Shown: piece by piece, positions 30,167 to 40,420 of the stretch
How positions within the stretch are numbered: position 1 is the stretch's first letter
Layout of the letters: every line of letters begins with the position of its first letter
Assembly: GCA_019119265.1 (NCBI GenBank)
Contig: DWXI01000070.1
Span: 1 to 42,373, forward strand
Origin: Candidatus Mediterraneibacter intestinigallinarum
GTDB taxonomy: Bacteria; Bacillota; Clostridia; Lachnospirales; Lachnospiraceae
Direction of reading: 5' to 3'
DNA: 42,373 bases
Position numbers and translations under genes: made by a program
The notes under the pieces: model-generated
What the model was told of the DNA's origin: nothing
The model's input: the letters and a program-made list of their open reading frames with translations, nothing else
The model's database searches: none

Positions 30167-30385
30167 CTGTTTATTCCTCCTTATGCCAGACCTGTTTATT
30201 ACTTCTGTTCTGATTATATCGGTAATAAAAACTCAGGTCAACCAAAGGAAAAATTATTAACGCGGCAATTCATTTAAAAAAGGAGATTATCACGGTTATT
30301 TTATTTATATTAATTAATATTTAACATATGTATTTTCAAAAACCTTCTATTTAAAACTTTCTTTTGATGATCCAAAAATATTTTT

Positions 30386-31519
30386 TCAATTTTTATTATT
30401 AATATTATTTCTCTTTTTATTAATTTTTCTTTTTTCAGATCTTGGATATGATGTAGTTCCTCTCACCACAAGTTTCGGTTCATACTCTACATGGTAGATG
30501 CTGACCGGCTCAATTTCTGTATATTTTTTCATGCGCGACGTCATCTTTTTCATAATGATGTCGCAGGCGTCCATTCCCTTATATATAACGAAATGTTCGA
30601 TCGTGGTCAATGATACTTCCTTTACTTTCGCAAAAAGCGTGTTATCACATCCCATTACGGACATATCTCCGGGAACCTTGTATTTCTCATCATAAAGGGC
30701 ATCCATGATCCCAAATGCGATCATATCGTTAAGACCAACGATCGCAGTCAGCTCCGGATGCTCTTTCAAGAGTTCTTTTGTCAGGTCGTATCCGATCCGG
30801 TATTCAGAATCAATGCCCGGCACATCCTTATCTATCTGTTCATCCGCAGCTTTTATTACCACGTGTTCTTTCAGACCCGCGTTCTGAAATTCCTTGAGAA
30901 ATCCTTCTACCCTCTTGGAACGCTGCTTCTGCCGCACGGTAAGCGGCGGAGCAATATATCCCACATCTCTGTGCCCGAGTTCAAGGAGGTGTCTCGCCAT
31001 CAAGCGGCCCAGCTTAGAATTGTCCAGTTCCACAGCGTCAACGTTAAGCGGTTCATTCTGGTTGTTAATGACAACTACCGGTATTCGTTTTGACAGTTCA
31101 TCAACCTGAGCCATAAAGCACTGGCTGGGATTGCACATATAAATGATTCCCTGTGGATTTAAGGAAGAGATCATCTTAAGGTAACGCTCCTCCAGCTTCA
31201 GATCTCTCTGTGTATTGCACACAAAAATACCGAATCCCTGATCCGCCGCTCTGGACTCGATTCCCTGGAGCAGCATGACATAATAAGGATTCGTGAGGTT
31301 CGGACTTATGACAACCAGCATATTTTCTCTTCGCTCTTCCCTGCGCTTTCTTCTCTTGGGAATTTCATACCCGAGTTCTCTGGCTGCTTCTTCTACATTC
31401 CTGATCACTTCTTTGGAAAATGAAACGTTGTATTTTTTATTTAATACCATTGAGACCGTAGCCTGCGACACACCGGCTCTTTTTGCCACATCCGATGACG
31501 TAACCTTTCTTTTTCCCAT
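30386..31519 (-). CDS. LacI family transcriptional regulator
   Basis: 377 aa; N-terminal HTH VTSSDVAKRAGVSQATVSMVLNKKYNVS and periplasmic-binding-like sensor domain. Confidence 0.93.
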   Translation of the reverse strand: MGKRKVTSSDVAKRAGVSQATVSMVLNKKYNVSFSKEVIRNVEEAARELGYEIPKRRKRREERRENMLVVISPNLTNPYYVMLLQGIESRAADQGFGIFVCNTQRDLKLEERYLKMISSLNPQGIIYMCNPSQCFMAQVDELSKRIPVVVINNQNEPLNVDAVELDNSKLGRLMARHLLELGHRDVGYIAPPLTVRQKQRSKRVEGFLKEFQNAGLKEHVVIKAADEQIDKDVPGIDSEYRIGYDLTKELLKEHPELTAIVGLNDMIAFGIMDALYDEKYKVPGDMSVMGCDNTLFAKVKEVSLTTIEHFVIYKGMDACDIIMKKMTSRMKKYTEIEPVSIYHVEYEPKLVVRGTTSYPRSEKRKINKKRNNINNKN

Positions 31520-31541
31520 AAAGTCTCCCTCACGTTACAGT

Positions 31542-32138
31542 TTACAGTTCCGTCCGCCCGTCCAGCGCGCGCAGCAACGTGACCTCATCAATATATTCCA
31601 GGTCCCCGCCCACCGGTACTCCGCTTGCGATCCTGCTCACCTTGATCCCTGCAGGCTTGATAAGTTTGCTGATATACATGGCGGTTGTCTCTCCTTCAAG
31701 ACTGGAATTCGTCGCAATGATCACTTCATCCACATCTCCCTGAAGGCGTTCCATAAGTTCTTTCAGACGGATATCCCCCGGACCGATCCCCAGCATGGGA
31801 GAGATAGCGCCATGGAGCACATGATAGACGCCGTTATACTTTCCTGTCTTTTCATAAGCCGCAAGATCCCTCGGCGTCTCCACTACCATGATCGTTTTCT
31901 TATCCCTGTCCGGATTGCTGCAGATGGGGCATACTTCTCCATCCGTAAGTGTACAGCACACCTTGCAGTACCGGACGTTCTTCCTGGCCTCCACGATCGA
32001 CTGAGCCAGGCTTTCCACCTGATCCACCGGCATGTTGATCACATGAAACGCAAGCCGCTGTGCAGACTTGCTTCCAATTCCGGGCAGACGGGAAAATTCC
32101 TCGATCAGCCGGCTGATCTGGTTACTGTAGTAATCCAT
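31542..32138 (-). CDS. recR: Recombination mediator protein RecR
   Basis: [56 protein letters not shown] zinc finger, Toprim region; start at MDYYSNQ (32138) rather than 32186. Confidence 0.95.
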   Translation of the reverse strand: MDYYSNQISRLIEEFSRLPGIGSKSAQRLAFHVINMPVDQVESLAQSIVEARKNVRYCKVCCTLTDGEVCPICSNPDRDKKTIMVVETPRDLAAYEKTGKYNGVYHVLHGAISPMLGIGPGDIRLKELMERLQGDVDEVIIATNSSLEGETTAMYISKLIKPAGIKVSRIASGVPVGGDLEYIDEVTLLRALDGRTEL

Positions 32139-32157
32139 TGTTACACCTCGTATTTTT

Positions 32158-32511
32158 TCAGAACATTCCGGGAACTCCGCCGCCAAATCCTCCCGTCAGT
32201 TTGGACATAGCCGCCCCGCTCTCTTCCTCTACTTTGCGCAGCGCCTCGTTAGTCGCAGCAGCGATCAGATCTTCGAGCATCTCGATATCATCCGGATCCA
32301 CCACTTCTTCCGTAAGTTTCACCTTCAGCACCTCGCGCTTTCCGGATACGGTCACTTCCACCGCGCCGCCGCCTGCAGACGCTGTAAATTCTTTTGATTC
32401 GAGTTCCTTCTGCTGTTCTTCCATCTGGCGCTGCATGCGCTGCGCCTGTTTCATAAGATTTGCCATGTTCCCCGGCATACCGCCGCCCGGGAATCCTCCA
32501 CGTTTTGCCAT
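32158..32511 (-). CDS. YbaB/EbfC family nucleoid-associated protein
   Basis: 117 aa; [58 protein letters not shown]; lies between dnaX and recR. Confidence 0.94.
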   Translation of the reverse strand: MAKRGGFPGGGMPGNMANLMKQAQRMQRQMEEQQKELESKEFTASAGGGAVEVTVSGKREVLKVKLTEEVVDPDDIEMLEDLIAAATNEALRKVEEESGAAMSKLTGGFGGGVPGMF

Positions 32512-32513
32512 AT

Positions 32514-34130
32514 CTAATCCTCCACTGTTATAGCCATATTAATCTTCTGCTCTATATCAACGAATGTGTCCTCGAAATGACGGCCTTCTTCCACATGCCG
32601 CACTTCTACTTCCACTTTCTTTCCAATCCTTTCCTCAATCAGCTGCTCCAGCTCCTGTATGTGATCCTCTCGTCCGACCACACTGGCAGCCAGCGCATCC
32701 GGAAGTACGATCAGGAGCCTGTTGTCACCGCCGAGACTCAGCCGGGCTTTTTTCAGATATCCCCGTACCATGCCGGACGCCTCCCCGGCAATAGAACGAA
32801 AATTCTTCACAACTTCCTGTACATCCTCGGGAATTGCATCGGGAAGCACCTGACGGACTCCAGCGTTCTGACTGCCGTATCCGCCGCCGGAAGAACCTTC
32901 TCCCTGCATATATCCGGCTCCGACCGGAACGCCTTCTCCGACTCCCCGGGCCTGCAGCGCGGCGGCAGCCTCGATTCCCTTCTCTACCTTTTCCTCTACT
33001 GCACGGATACGGTCCAACAGGGAATCCTGCCCTCTTTCCATAGCAGGCGTACAGAGCTTGATCAGAGCCACCTCCAGCATTACTCTTTTCTGTGTGGCAT
33101 ATTTGAGCTGATTGGAAAGTTCAGAAAAAATACGGATGTAGCGGAACAGCATATCAGGTTCGATCATCTGCGCCTCTTCCCTGAGCTGAGCCATATTTTC
33201 CGTCGATACATCCAGAACCTCCTCTATATTATCAGAAGTTTTTACCAGAAGCAAGTTTCTGAGATACCATGTAAAATCCGCAGCCAGCTGGGGCAGTTCC
33301 CTTCCCTGCATAACAAGGTCGTCCACCACATCCAGCACACTGGCCACATCACGTTCTATGACTTTTCGGAGCAGTTTGCTGAATATATCTGTATCTACCG
33401 CTCCCAGAACTTCCAGTACATTATCATAGGTCAGCTTCTGCCCCATATAAAATGCGATGCACTGATCCAGAAGGCTCAGCGCATCACGCATGGAACCGTC
33501 CGCCGCTTTCGCGATATAACGGAGCGCCTTATCCTCTACTTCCACGTGCTCCGTATCCATAAGTTCTTTCATCCGGTCCGTGATCGTCTCGATACTGATC
33601 CGTTTGAAGTCATAGTGCTGACATCTGGACATAATCGTGATAGGGATCTTGTGGACCTCCGTCGTCGCCAGAATAAATATAACATACTCCGGCGGCTCCT
33701 CCAGCGTCTTCAGGAGCGCGTTAAATGCTCCTGGGGAAAGCATATGCGCCTCATCGATGATATAGACCTTGTACCGTCCCTCTGTAGGACGGTAGGTGAC
33801 CTCCTCACGGATCTCCCGAATGTTGTCCACACCGTTATTGGAGGCCGCGTCAATCTCGATCACATTCATGGACATGCCCGCTGCAATGGATCTGCACATC
33901 TCGCACTCTCCGCAGGGGCTTCCGTCCACCGGATGTTCACAGTTGACAGCTTTCGCAAATATTTTTGCCACCGTCGTCTTTCCGGTTCCTCTTGTTCCAC
34001 AGAAAAGATAAGCATGTCCGATACGGTCTGCCTTTATCTGATTCTGCAATGTTGTAATGATATGATCCTGCCCTTTAACGTCCGCAAACTCGGACGGGCG
34101 GAATTTTCTGTAAAGTGCCGTATACGACAT
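32514..34130 (-). CDS. dnaX: DNA polymerase III subunit gamma/tau
   Basis: 538 aa; YRPSEF-like [28 protein letters not shown], Walker [10 protein letters not shown], zinc-binding [16 protein letters not shown]. Confidence 0.95.
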   Translation of the reverse strand: MSYTALYRKFRPSEFADVKGQDHIITTLQNQIKADRIGHAYLFCGTRGTGKTTVAKIFAKAVNCEHPVDGSPCGECEMCRSIAAGMSMNVIEIDAASNNGVDNIREIREEVTYRPTEGRYKVYIIDEAHMLSPGAFNALLKTLEEPPEYVIFILATTEVHKIPITIMSRCQHYDFKRISIETITDRMKELMDTEHVEVEDKALRYIAKAADGSMRDALSLLDQCIAFYMGQKLTYDNVLEVLGAVDTDIFSKLLRKVIERDVASVLDVVDDLVMQGRELPQLAADFTWYLRNLLLVKTSDNIEEVLDVSTENMAQLREEAQMIEPDMLFRYIRIFSELSNQLKYATQKRVMLEVALIKLCTPAMERGQDSLLDRIRAVEEKVEKGIEAAAALQARGVGEGVPVGAGYMQGEGSSGGGYGSQNAGVRQVLPDAIPEDVQEVVKNFRSIAGEASGMVRGYLKKARLSLGGDNRLLIVLPDALAASVVGREDHIQELEQLIEERIGKKVEVEVRHVEEGRHFEDTFVDIEQKINMAITVED

Positions 34131-34155
34131 GATCTGTACCTCGCCTGAATCTTTC

Positions 34156-35232
34156 TTACTCGTCGCCGAAACTGATTCCGACCATACGGGCCTCTTTAAT
34201 AAGGCTGCATTTCGGATCTACAGTCTTCAGTTTTCCTGCCACCTCGGCCAGTGGAACTTTCGTCGTCTCTCCGTTCTTCATAGCAACCATATATCCGTAC
34301 TTCTCTTCAAGGATCAGTTCTGCTGCCTTCGCGCCTACCCGTGTTGCAAATACTCTGTCATATGGACACGGAGAACCGCCTCTCTGGGTATGTCCCGGAA
34401 CAGTGATACGTACTTCTTTATCTGTCTCTTTCTGGATCTGTTCAGCCAGTTCGTATGCGATAGACGGATATTTTCTTTTTGCCAGTTTCTCCTTGTACTC
34501 TTTCTTGGATAACTTGGCGTCTTTCTTAGAAATCGCTCCCTCAGCCACTGCAAGGATCGTAAACGGTTTTCCGGCTTTGGAACGTCCGTCGATCACTTTT
34601 TTGATTGCTTTGATATCATACGGGATCTCCGGCAGAAGGATAATATCTGCGCCGCCCGCTATACCTGCATGGAGTGTTACATATCCTACCTTGTGGCCCA
34701 TAACCTCGATGATAAACACACGGCTGTGAGACGTAGCCGTCGTATGGATCCTGTCGATCGTATCCGTGGCGATATCCACAGCGCTCTGGAATCCGAATGT
34801 CATGTCGGTTCCCCACAGGTCATTGTCGATCGTCTTCGGCAGGGTGATAATATTGAGACCCTCCTCGCGGAGCAGGTTCGCCGTCTTGTGGGTTCCGTTT
34901 CCTCCAAGAATAACGAGACAGTTCAGGTTCAGCTTATGATATGTATGTTTCATAGCCTCTACCTTGTCAAGTCCGTCCTTGTCCGGTACTCTCATCAGTT
35001 TAAACGGCTGTCTCGACGTGCCGAGAATCGTACCGCCCCTTGTCAGGATTCCTGAAAAATCCTTGGAAGTAAGCATATTGAAATCCGCGTAGATCAGACC
35101 TTTATATCCATCTTTAAATCCATAAATTTCCACATCGTTTCTCTTGGAGCATACTCCCTTTACAACGCCTCTCATCGCCGCGTTAAGCGCCTGGCAGTCT
35201 CCTCCGCTTGTCAACATACCGATACGTAACAT
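34156..35232 (-). CDS. pfkA: ATP/PPi-type 6-phosphofructokinase
   Basis: 358 aa; RIGMLTSGGDCQALNAAMRG, LVILGGNGTHKTA, PKTIDNDLWGTDMTFGFQSAVD, GHTQRGGSPCPYDR. Confidence 0.93.
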   Translation of the reverse strand: MLRIGMLTSGGDCQALNAAMRGVVKGVCSKRNDVEIYGFKDGYKGLIYADFNMLTSKDFSGILTRGGTILGTSRQPFKLMRVPDKDGLDKVEAMKHTYHKLNLNCLVILGGNGTHKTANLLREEGLNIITLPKTIDNDLWGTDMTFGFQSAVDIATDTIDRIHTTATSHSRVFIIEVMGHKVGYVTLHAGIAGGADIILLPEIPYDIKAIKKVIDGRSKAGKPFTILAVAEGAISKKDAKLSKKEYKEKLAKRKYPSIAYELAEQIQKETDKEVRITVPGHTQRGGSPCPYDRVFATRVGAKAAELILEEKYGYMVAMKNGETTKVPLAEVAGKLKTVDPKCSLIKEARMVGISFGDE

Positions 35233-35325
35233 ATTACATTTCCTCCTTTATCACGCCGCCGCTCCTCCTGCATATCTCTGTGAAAGCAAATCCTATGCAG
35301 CTGCAAAAACTTCGGGATACAACAG

Positions 35326-35357
35326 AATAAGCAGCCGGCTTTATCCGACTGCTTATT
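35326..35357 (-). terminator. Intrinsic terminator-like hairpin between pgi and pfkA
   Basis: aataagcagccgg ctttat ccgactgcttatt, a 13-bp stem with one G:T pair. Confidence 0.65.
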
Positions 35358-35411
35358 ATTATACCCTATTTATGATTTCCATTCAACAAAAGTGAAACCT
35401 GAACTGTCACT

Positions 35412-36761
35412 TTATAATCTCTTCAGAAGCTCTTCTCTCTGCTCCTCATATCCCGGTTTTCCGAGCAGTGCGAACATGTTCTTCTTATAGCTCTCAACAC
35501 CCGGCTGATTGAACGGATTAACGCCGAGTAAATATCCGCTCACACCGCATGCGAACTCGAAGAAATAGAATAATTCGCCGAGATAGAATTCATTCTGCTC
35601 CGGGATCTTCACCATCAGGTTCGGAACATTACCGTCTGTGTGTGCGAGGATCGTACCGTTCATCGCACTCTTGTTGATAAAGTCGACATTCTTTCCTGCA
35701 AGATAGTTCAGGCCGTCCAGATCTACCGGCTCTTCATTGATAACGATCTCTTCCCTGGACTTTTCTACGTTGAGAACAGTCTCGAACAGGATTCTGTTGC
35801 CGTCCTGAATGAACTGACCCATGGAGTGCAGGTCTGTCGTAAGGTCTACAGACGCCGGGAAGATACCTTTCTGATCCTTGCCTTCACTCTCTCCATAGAG
35901 CTGTTTCCACCACTCGGACACATAGTGCAGGCTCGGCTCATAATTGGCAAGTACCTCTACTGTTTTACCCTTGCGCAGAAGAATATTTCTTACCGCCGCA
36001 TATTTCATCGCATCGTTGTCAGCGAAATCATTCTCGATCGCAGCCTTTCTTCCTGCAGCCGCGCCTTCCATCAGCTTATCGATGTCGGCTCCGCTCACAG
36101 CGATGGGAAGCAGTCCTACTGCCGTCAGTACGGAGAAACGTCCTCCTACGTCATCCGGCACTACAAAAGTCTCGTATCCTTCCTCTGTAGCCAGATTCTT
36201 AAGGGCTCCCTTCGCCCGGTCTGTCGTTGCATAGATTCTCTTTGCAGCTTCCTCTTTGCCGTATTTCTTCTCCAGGATCTCTTTAAATACGCGGAACGCG
36301 ATAGCAGGTTCTGTTGTAGTGCCGGATTTGGAGATCATATTGATAGAGAAATCTCTGTCTCCGACAACGTCGATCAGATCTTTGATATAAGTACTGCTGA
36401 TGCTGTTTCCTACATAATAGATCTCCGGAGCCTTGCGGATCTCTTTCGATACCACATTTGCAAAAGAATGTCCGAGGAACTCAATGGCCGCTCTGGCTCC
36501 CAGGTAGGATCCGCCGATGCCGATCACGAGAAGCACTTCCGAATCCTCACGAATCTTCTCTGCCGCTTTTTTGATACGTGCGAATTCCTCTTTGTCATAA
36601 TCAACCGGAAGGTCGATCCATCCCAGAAAATCATTTCCCGCACCGGTCTTTGCAAGGAGCTTGTCCTTTGCCTGTGCAGCAAGTTCACTCATATACTGCA
36701 TCTCATGCTCCTGTACAAAACTGCATGCCTTTGAATAGTCAAATGTTACTTTGCTCATCAT
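35412..36761 (-). CDS. pgi: Glucose-6-phosphate isomerase
   Basis: [75 protein letters not shown]; start at [11 protein letters not shown] (36761) preferred over 36824. Confidence 0.95.
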   Translation of the reverse strand: MMSKVTFDYSKACSFVQEHEMQYMSELAAQAKDKLLAKTGAGNDFLGWIDLPVDYDKEEFARIKKAAEKIREDSEVLLVIGIGGSYLGARAAIEFLGHSFANVVSKEIRKAPEIYYVGNSISSTYIKDLIDVVGDRDFSINMISKSGTTTEPAIAFRVFKEILEKKYGKEEAAKRIYATTDRAKGALKNLATEEGYETFVVPDDVGGRFSVLTAVGLLPIAVSGADIDKLMEGAAAGRKAAIENDFADNDAMKYAAVRNILLRKGKTVEVLANYEPSLHYVSEWWKQLYGESEGKDQKGIFPASVDLTTDLHSMGQFIQDGNRILFETVLNVEKSREEIVINEEPVDLDGLNYLAGKNVDFINKSAMNGTILAHTDGNVPNLMVKIPEQNEFYLGELFYFFEFACGVSGYLLGVNPFNQPGVESYKKNMFALLGKPGYEEQREELLKRL

Positions 36762-36922
36762 TATCCTTCCTCTCTGATATCCTTCAATATCAATGTCATC
36801 ATTTGAAGCACGACGCCGGCGCATACGGCCGCTGCCGAAACTCTATGCATATTTTACCAAATCTGTATACCGTATTCAAGTTAAAAGAAGATTTTGTAAC
36901 AGTTCTATAAACGGGCGTACTG

Positions 36923-37951
36923 TCACGCCAGGAATTCTTCCAGTATCTGACGGATCGCCTCCTCCCTCAGTGCAGGCCTGTCATCATCTGTTCCGGTCTG
37001 CGCCGCATGACGCAACGCTTCACGGGCAGTTTCCCCTTTCTCATTATTCCTTGGTTCGCCTTCGATATTGATAGACAGTCCTCCTTTCCCGTTTTCCCTG
37101 CGCCCTGACGGTTCTGAAGACTGCCTTGTCGTCCTGACTGTTCTTACATTTCTCAGACTATGTTCCCCGGTGCGGGATTCCTGACTTTCATATTCTGCAT
37201 CTCCCCCTGACGGATCCGGCCCTGCCGCTCTGGTTCCTTCTGTCTGAACAGTCTGGACAGGTGCATCAGCTCCGGCATAAACCTCCTGTCCATCGGCTCC
37301 GGCCAATACCGGATTCCCCGAAGCATTTCTGTCTGTTCCGCGGCTTCTTCCGCTTCCTGCCGTCTGGAACTTATTCTTTCCATTTCCTTCTGCAGATATA
37401 ACATCTATAAATTCCCTTTCTCTGGCGCTCTGCCTGCGCAGCCGGAATGTACAGATATTTTCGAGGTAATCTACCATATACATCTTGATCGCATTCACCT
37501 TGTACGGTTCATCGCTCAGACGCATGATCACCATGAGCAGAACTGTCTCTGCCGTTCCCGCAGCAATATATTGATAAACGGATTCCGAGAATCCGGAATA
37601 AAAGTAAAGTACTGACGCCCCGAGTGCAGCCAGTATCCCGGCAAACCAGACAGATAATATCTCAATCTGCCTCCATGTATGTATGCGGAATAAAAACCCG
37701 CGATATTCATAAATATATTTTTCCACAAACGCATCAATGTTTTCCACAGAATCCCGGATCATACATGCGTGTTCGTATTTTGCTCTTACCAGCTTTATCA
37801 GTTTGTGCGTGCTCTTCGGCATGTTTCCTGCCGCCCTCACCAGCCTGTGCAAAGTCAGATGATTGACGATCTTAGCAAAAATCCCCAATACACCGACCGC
37901 TGCCATCAGATATGTAATGACACTGGTATCCGCTGCCAATCCTTCTAACAT
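36923..37951 (-). CDS. Hypothetical membrane protein with long polar C-terminal tail
   Basis: Three or so TM segments (VITYLMAAVGVLGIFAKIV; VWFAGILAALGASVLYFYSG; YIAAGTAETVLLMVIM) followed by about 150 aa of Gly/Ser/Glu/Arg-rich sequence; start at MLEGLAADTSV. Confidence 0.65.
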   Translation of the reverse strand: MLEGLAADTSVITYLMAAVGVLGIFAKIVNHLTLHRLVRAAGNMPKSTHKLIKLVRAKYEHACMIRDSVENIDAFVEKYIYEYRGFLFRIHTWRQIEILSVWFAGILAALGASVLYFYSGFSESVYQYIAAGTAETVLLMVIMRLSDEPYKVNAIKMYMVDYLENICTFRLRRQSAREREFIDVISAEGNGKNKFQTAGSGRSRGTDRNASGNPVLAGADGQEVYAGADAPVQTVQTEGTRAAGPDPSGGDAEYESQESRTGEHSLRNVRTVRTTRQSSEPSGRRENGKGGLSINIEGEPRNNEKGETAREALRHAAQTGTDDDRPALREEAIRQILEEFLA

Positions 37952-38240
37952 AGCAAACCCTCCTGTTTTATGAATTACCCACAATGTTCTTGTGTTTGTG
38001 GTCATTATAGTCCATCACAGGCGGGTTGTCCGCAAAAACCGTTCTACATATTTCTACATCGGGCGGCTCCTTGTTCTGGATTTTCTGTCGTCTGAAATTA
38101 AGTCTTAAATACCTGAGATTTTCCCTGAAATCGTTCAGGGAGAACAGTTTTGCTTTCATAATAAAGGCCGACTTGCCCTGTTATATGCCGTTGTCACATC
38201 CGGTCATAGCAGGGCGAAAGATGGGGGATAAAAATTGGGG

Positions 38241-38402
38241 GTAACAGTTCAGCCATCAGGGATGGAGGGGAGATTTATGCTTGCATAAGAATCGGCCCGC
38301 TCCATCCCTGATGAGCTAAGCGCCTGTCCATGAGTAAAACAGTGGCGATAGCCACAATAAGCACGAAGTGCGGTTTTACGAATAGCGCGGCTGAACTGTT
38401 AC
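38241..38402. repeat. Structured, nested inverted-repeat element (MITE or ncRNA candidate)
   Basis: Arms gtaacagttcagcc 38241-38254 / ggctgaactgttac 38389-38402; catcagggatggag 38254-38267 / ctccatccctgatg 38300-38313; gtaaaac 38334-38340 / gttttac 38373-38379; gtggc-gata-gccac 38342-38355; gcac-gaa-gtgc 38361-38371. Confidence 0.8.
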
Positions 38403-38482
38403 AAGTTCACCCCTCATTGAATTTTCTTCTTTCATTTGCTATAATGGCTTCTGTTACAAAAGACAGCAGGAGGTGTCAGAAG

Positions 38483-38725
38483 ATGGATTATAAGCCAAAG
38501 GGCGTCTGTTCCCAGCAGATTCATTTTGACATAATAGATAACAAAGTAAGAAACGTTTCTTTCGTCGGCGGCTGCCACGGAAATCTGCAGGGAATCTCAC
38601 GTCTGATCGAAGGAATGGATGTAAACGAGGCAATCTCACGCATCGATGGAATCAAATGCGGTTTCAAGTCAACATCCTGCCCGGATCAGCTCGCACAGGC
38701 ATTAAAACAGGCAGTCGGTCAATAG
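38483..38725 (+). CDS. TSCPD domain-containing protein (TIGR03905-like)
   Basis: MDYKPKGVCSQQIHFDIIDNKVRNVSFVGGCHGNLQGISRLIEGMDVNEAISRIDGIKCGFKSTSCPDQLAQAL; RBS aggaggtg upstream of ATG at 38483. Confidence 0.9.
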   Translation: MDYKPKGVCSQQIHFDIIDNKVRNVSFVGGCHGNLQGISRLIEGMDVNEAISRIDGIKCGFKSTSCPDQLAQALKQAVGQ

Positions 38726-38800
38726 CCGGCTGCCTTCGTCTTTTATCGTTGAATTTTTTCCCTGAACATGGGATAATAAATATTGATCAAAATGAAAAGG

Positions 38801-38949
38801 TCCTCCATTAAGCCCTGAGAGCAGCCGCCATATGTATCGCCGTTTATTTGTGGTGTTTCCTCGGAACAGGTTCTCAAATTTATATTAATCTGATTGTTAA
38901 TAGTTTCCGTGGCGCACAGTGGCGGCTGCTCTCAGGGTTTAATGGAGGA
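38801..38949. mobile_element. MITE-like element with 30-bp terminal inverted repeats
   Basis: tcctccattaagccctgagagcagccgcca (38801-38830) vs tggcggctgctctcagggtttaatggagga (38920-38949): 29 of 30 complementary; no coding capacity. Confidence 0.7.
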
Positions 38950-38970
38950 TTAAGTTTTAATTATGAATCC

Positions 38971-39468
38971 TTATGGAAGGAGGATTCCATTTGTAACGGA
39001 TGCAGTTTCATCGTAGGGATAGTCGTCGTAGTCTCCGGCGATGTGCTGGGAACGAACACGGTAGTAATATCCTCTGTCTACTTTTACAGAATCTGCTGTG
39101 GACATATAGTCTGCGTTCTCAGCTTCTTCTGCCCATGCATATACAAATCCCCAATTTCCTGTTTCCTCATTATATCTCTCTACATAGACTAACGTGGCCA
39201 TATAATCTACTGTCTGATTTGCCGTTGTTGATGCATAGGCATAAACTCTCGTTAGTCCAGCTTTTGATATGGTAGACACACCCGTCATCAGATACTCTCC
39301 CTTCGCCATAGGCGGATGGGAGTAGCCTGTTGAGCTGTCTTCTGTCGTCAGATAAGATCCATCTACAATCTGCGGCTCTGAATCTGAGGTTTCCGCATTT
39401 ACTACAGAACCCGCCATCACAACGCAAAGAGCTATGATACTAAATAATGATAAAATACGTTTTTTCAT
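38971..39468 (-). CDS. Secreted protein, DUF6147-like
   Basis: Signal peptide MKKRILSLFSIIALCVVMAGSVVNAE; small beta-rich body with VKVDRGYYYRVRSQH. Confidence 0.6.
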   Translation of the reverse strand: MKKRILSLFSIIALCVVMAGSVVNAETSDSEPQIVDGSYLTTEDSSTGYSHPPMAKGEYLMTGVSTISKAGLTRVYAYASTTANQTVDYMATLVYVERYNEETGNWGFVYAWAEEAENADYMSTADSVKVDRGYYYRVRSQHIAGDYDDYPYDETASVTNGILLP

Positions 39469-39548
39469 TTGTTTTCCCCTGCTTATTTTTATCTAAATTA
39501 TCAGTTTCTAATAAATAAACAACTGATTGGAGAAAAACTTACGCGTTT

Positions 39549-40322
39549 TTATATAAAAATTATATTTTTTATAATTTTATTAAATTCTTCTTTTTCCATA
39601 ACTCCCATAATCTGGTATTGTGCATCTCTGTATTCTGTTTCAGCTACATATCTGATGCGTTCTGTCTCCTCCAGTAAATATCCAGTAATATGGAATATAA
39701 TACCATTATTAAGCTCAATATCATATCCATCAATTATAGTATCTACTTCTATTTGCCCAAGAGAAGAATCCGTATCATTCATATACATAGAATATTGAAT
39801 ATTTTGTCCATCATATTTATATAATAGCATTGCCCTGTTTTGAGATTCGTCTATTTCATAATCCGTTAATTCCATACCTTCTGGCAAATACATTAGCCTT
39901 AATGCTATAATTCCTAATTTATCTGTAATATCTTTATATATCTGAACCTCATCCAAATCCTTTGTCTCCTGAGAATCCATCTCTTCAACATCAATGTACG
40001 ATAAATTCTCATCCCCCATAACTCTATCCCACAACACCTTCCAATACGACTTACTCCCCGTACCGGTTATCACACTTCCGCACACAAGAACAAGCACAGC
40101 CGCAAGCGCCAGGAATAACCGGCGTTTTTTCTTGCTGCGGTGCACGACTTTTTTGATCCTTTTATCGTATTCGTACTCCTGTATTTTATTGAAGAGAGAA
40201 GTTTCCATATCGTCAGACACTTTGATATCGTCGAGATCCTCTCTGGATTCGACTTCCTTTTCTATCTCCTGTGCTTCTCTGTCTACTTCTTCTTTCAGTG
40301 ATAACTTTTTCAGTTCTTTCAT
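39549..40322 (-). CDS. DUF4367-like membrane protein, putative anti-sigma factor
   Basis: N-terminal cytoplasmic acidic region, one TM (RLFLALAAVLVLVCGSVITG), extracytoplasmic domain with IALRLMYLPEGMEL. Confidence 0.6.
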   Translation of the reverse strand: MKELKKLSLKEEVDREAQEIEKEVESREDLDDIKVSDDMETSLFNKIQEYEYDKRIKKVVHRSKKKRRLFLALAAVLVLVCGSVITGTGSKSYWKVLWDRVMGDENLSYIDVEEMDSQETKDLDEVQIYKDITDKLGIIALRLMYLPEGMELTDYEIDESQNRAMLLYKYDGQNIQYSMYMNDTDSSLGQIEVDTIIDGYDIELNNGIIFHITGYLLEETERIRYVAETEYRDAQYQIMGVMEKEEFNKIIKNIIFI

Positions 40323-40420
40323 TCTTTACACCTTTTACTGTCCTATCTTTTCCTTGACTTTTCATCAAATAAGGTTAAGATGAAATTAGTTTTAATACGA
40401 TTATTTCTGGAGGTTGTTTT

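Noticed and set aside
30307-30320. Perfect AT palindrome atattaattaatat upstream of fsa as a LacI operator
   Set aside because: Sits in a very AT-rich stretch where such palindromes arise by chance and lacks the central CG typical of LacI-family operators.
32514-34130. Possible dnaX programmed frameshift at CTG AAA AAA GCC (near 32748)
   Set aside because: The A-run is not in the phase required for the classical A AAA AAG heptamer, I see no clear Shine-Dalgarno-like stimulator or hairpin, and the -1 product would stop only eight codons later close to the C-terminus.
32460-34148. 562-aa + strand ORF antisense to dnaX
   Set aside because: Long open antisense frame mirrors dnaX coding constraints; translation has no recognisable family features.
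35640-36734. 364-aa + strand ORF antisense to pgi
   Set aside because: Shadow ORF opposite a well-supported pgi gene.
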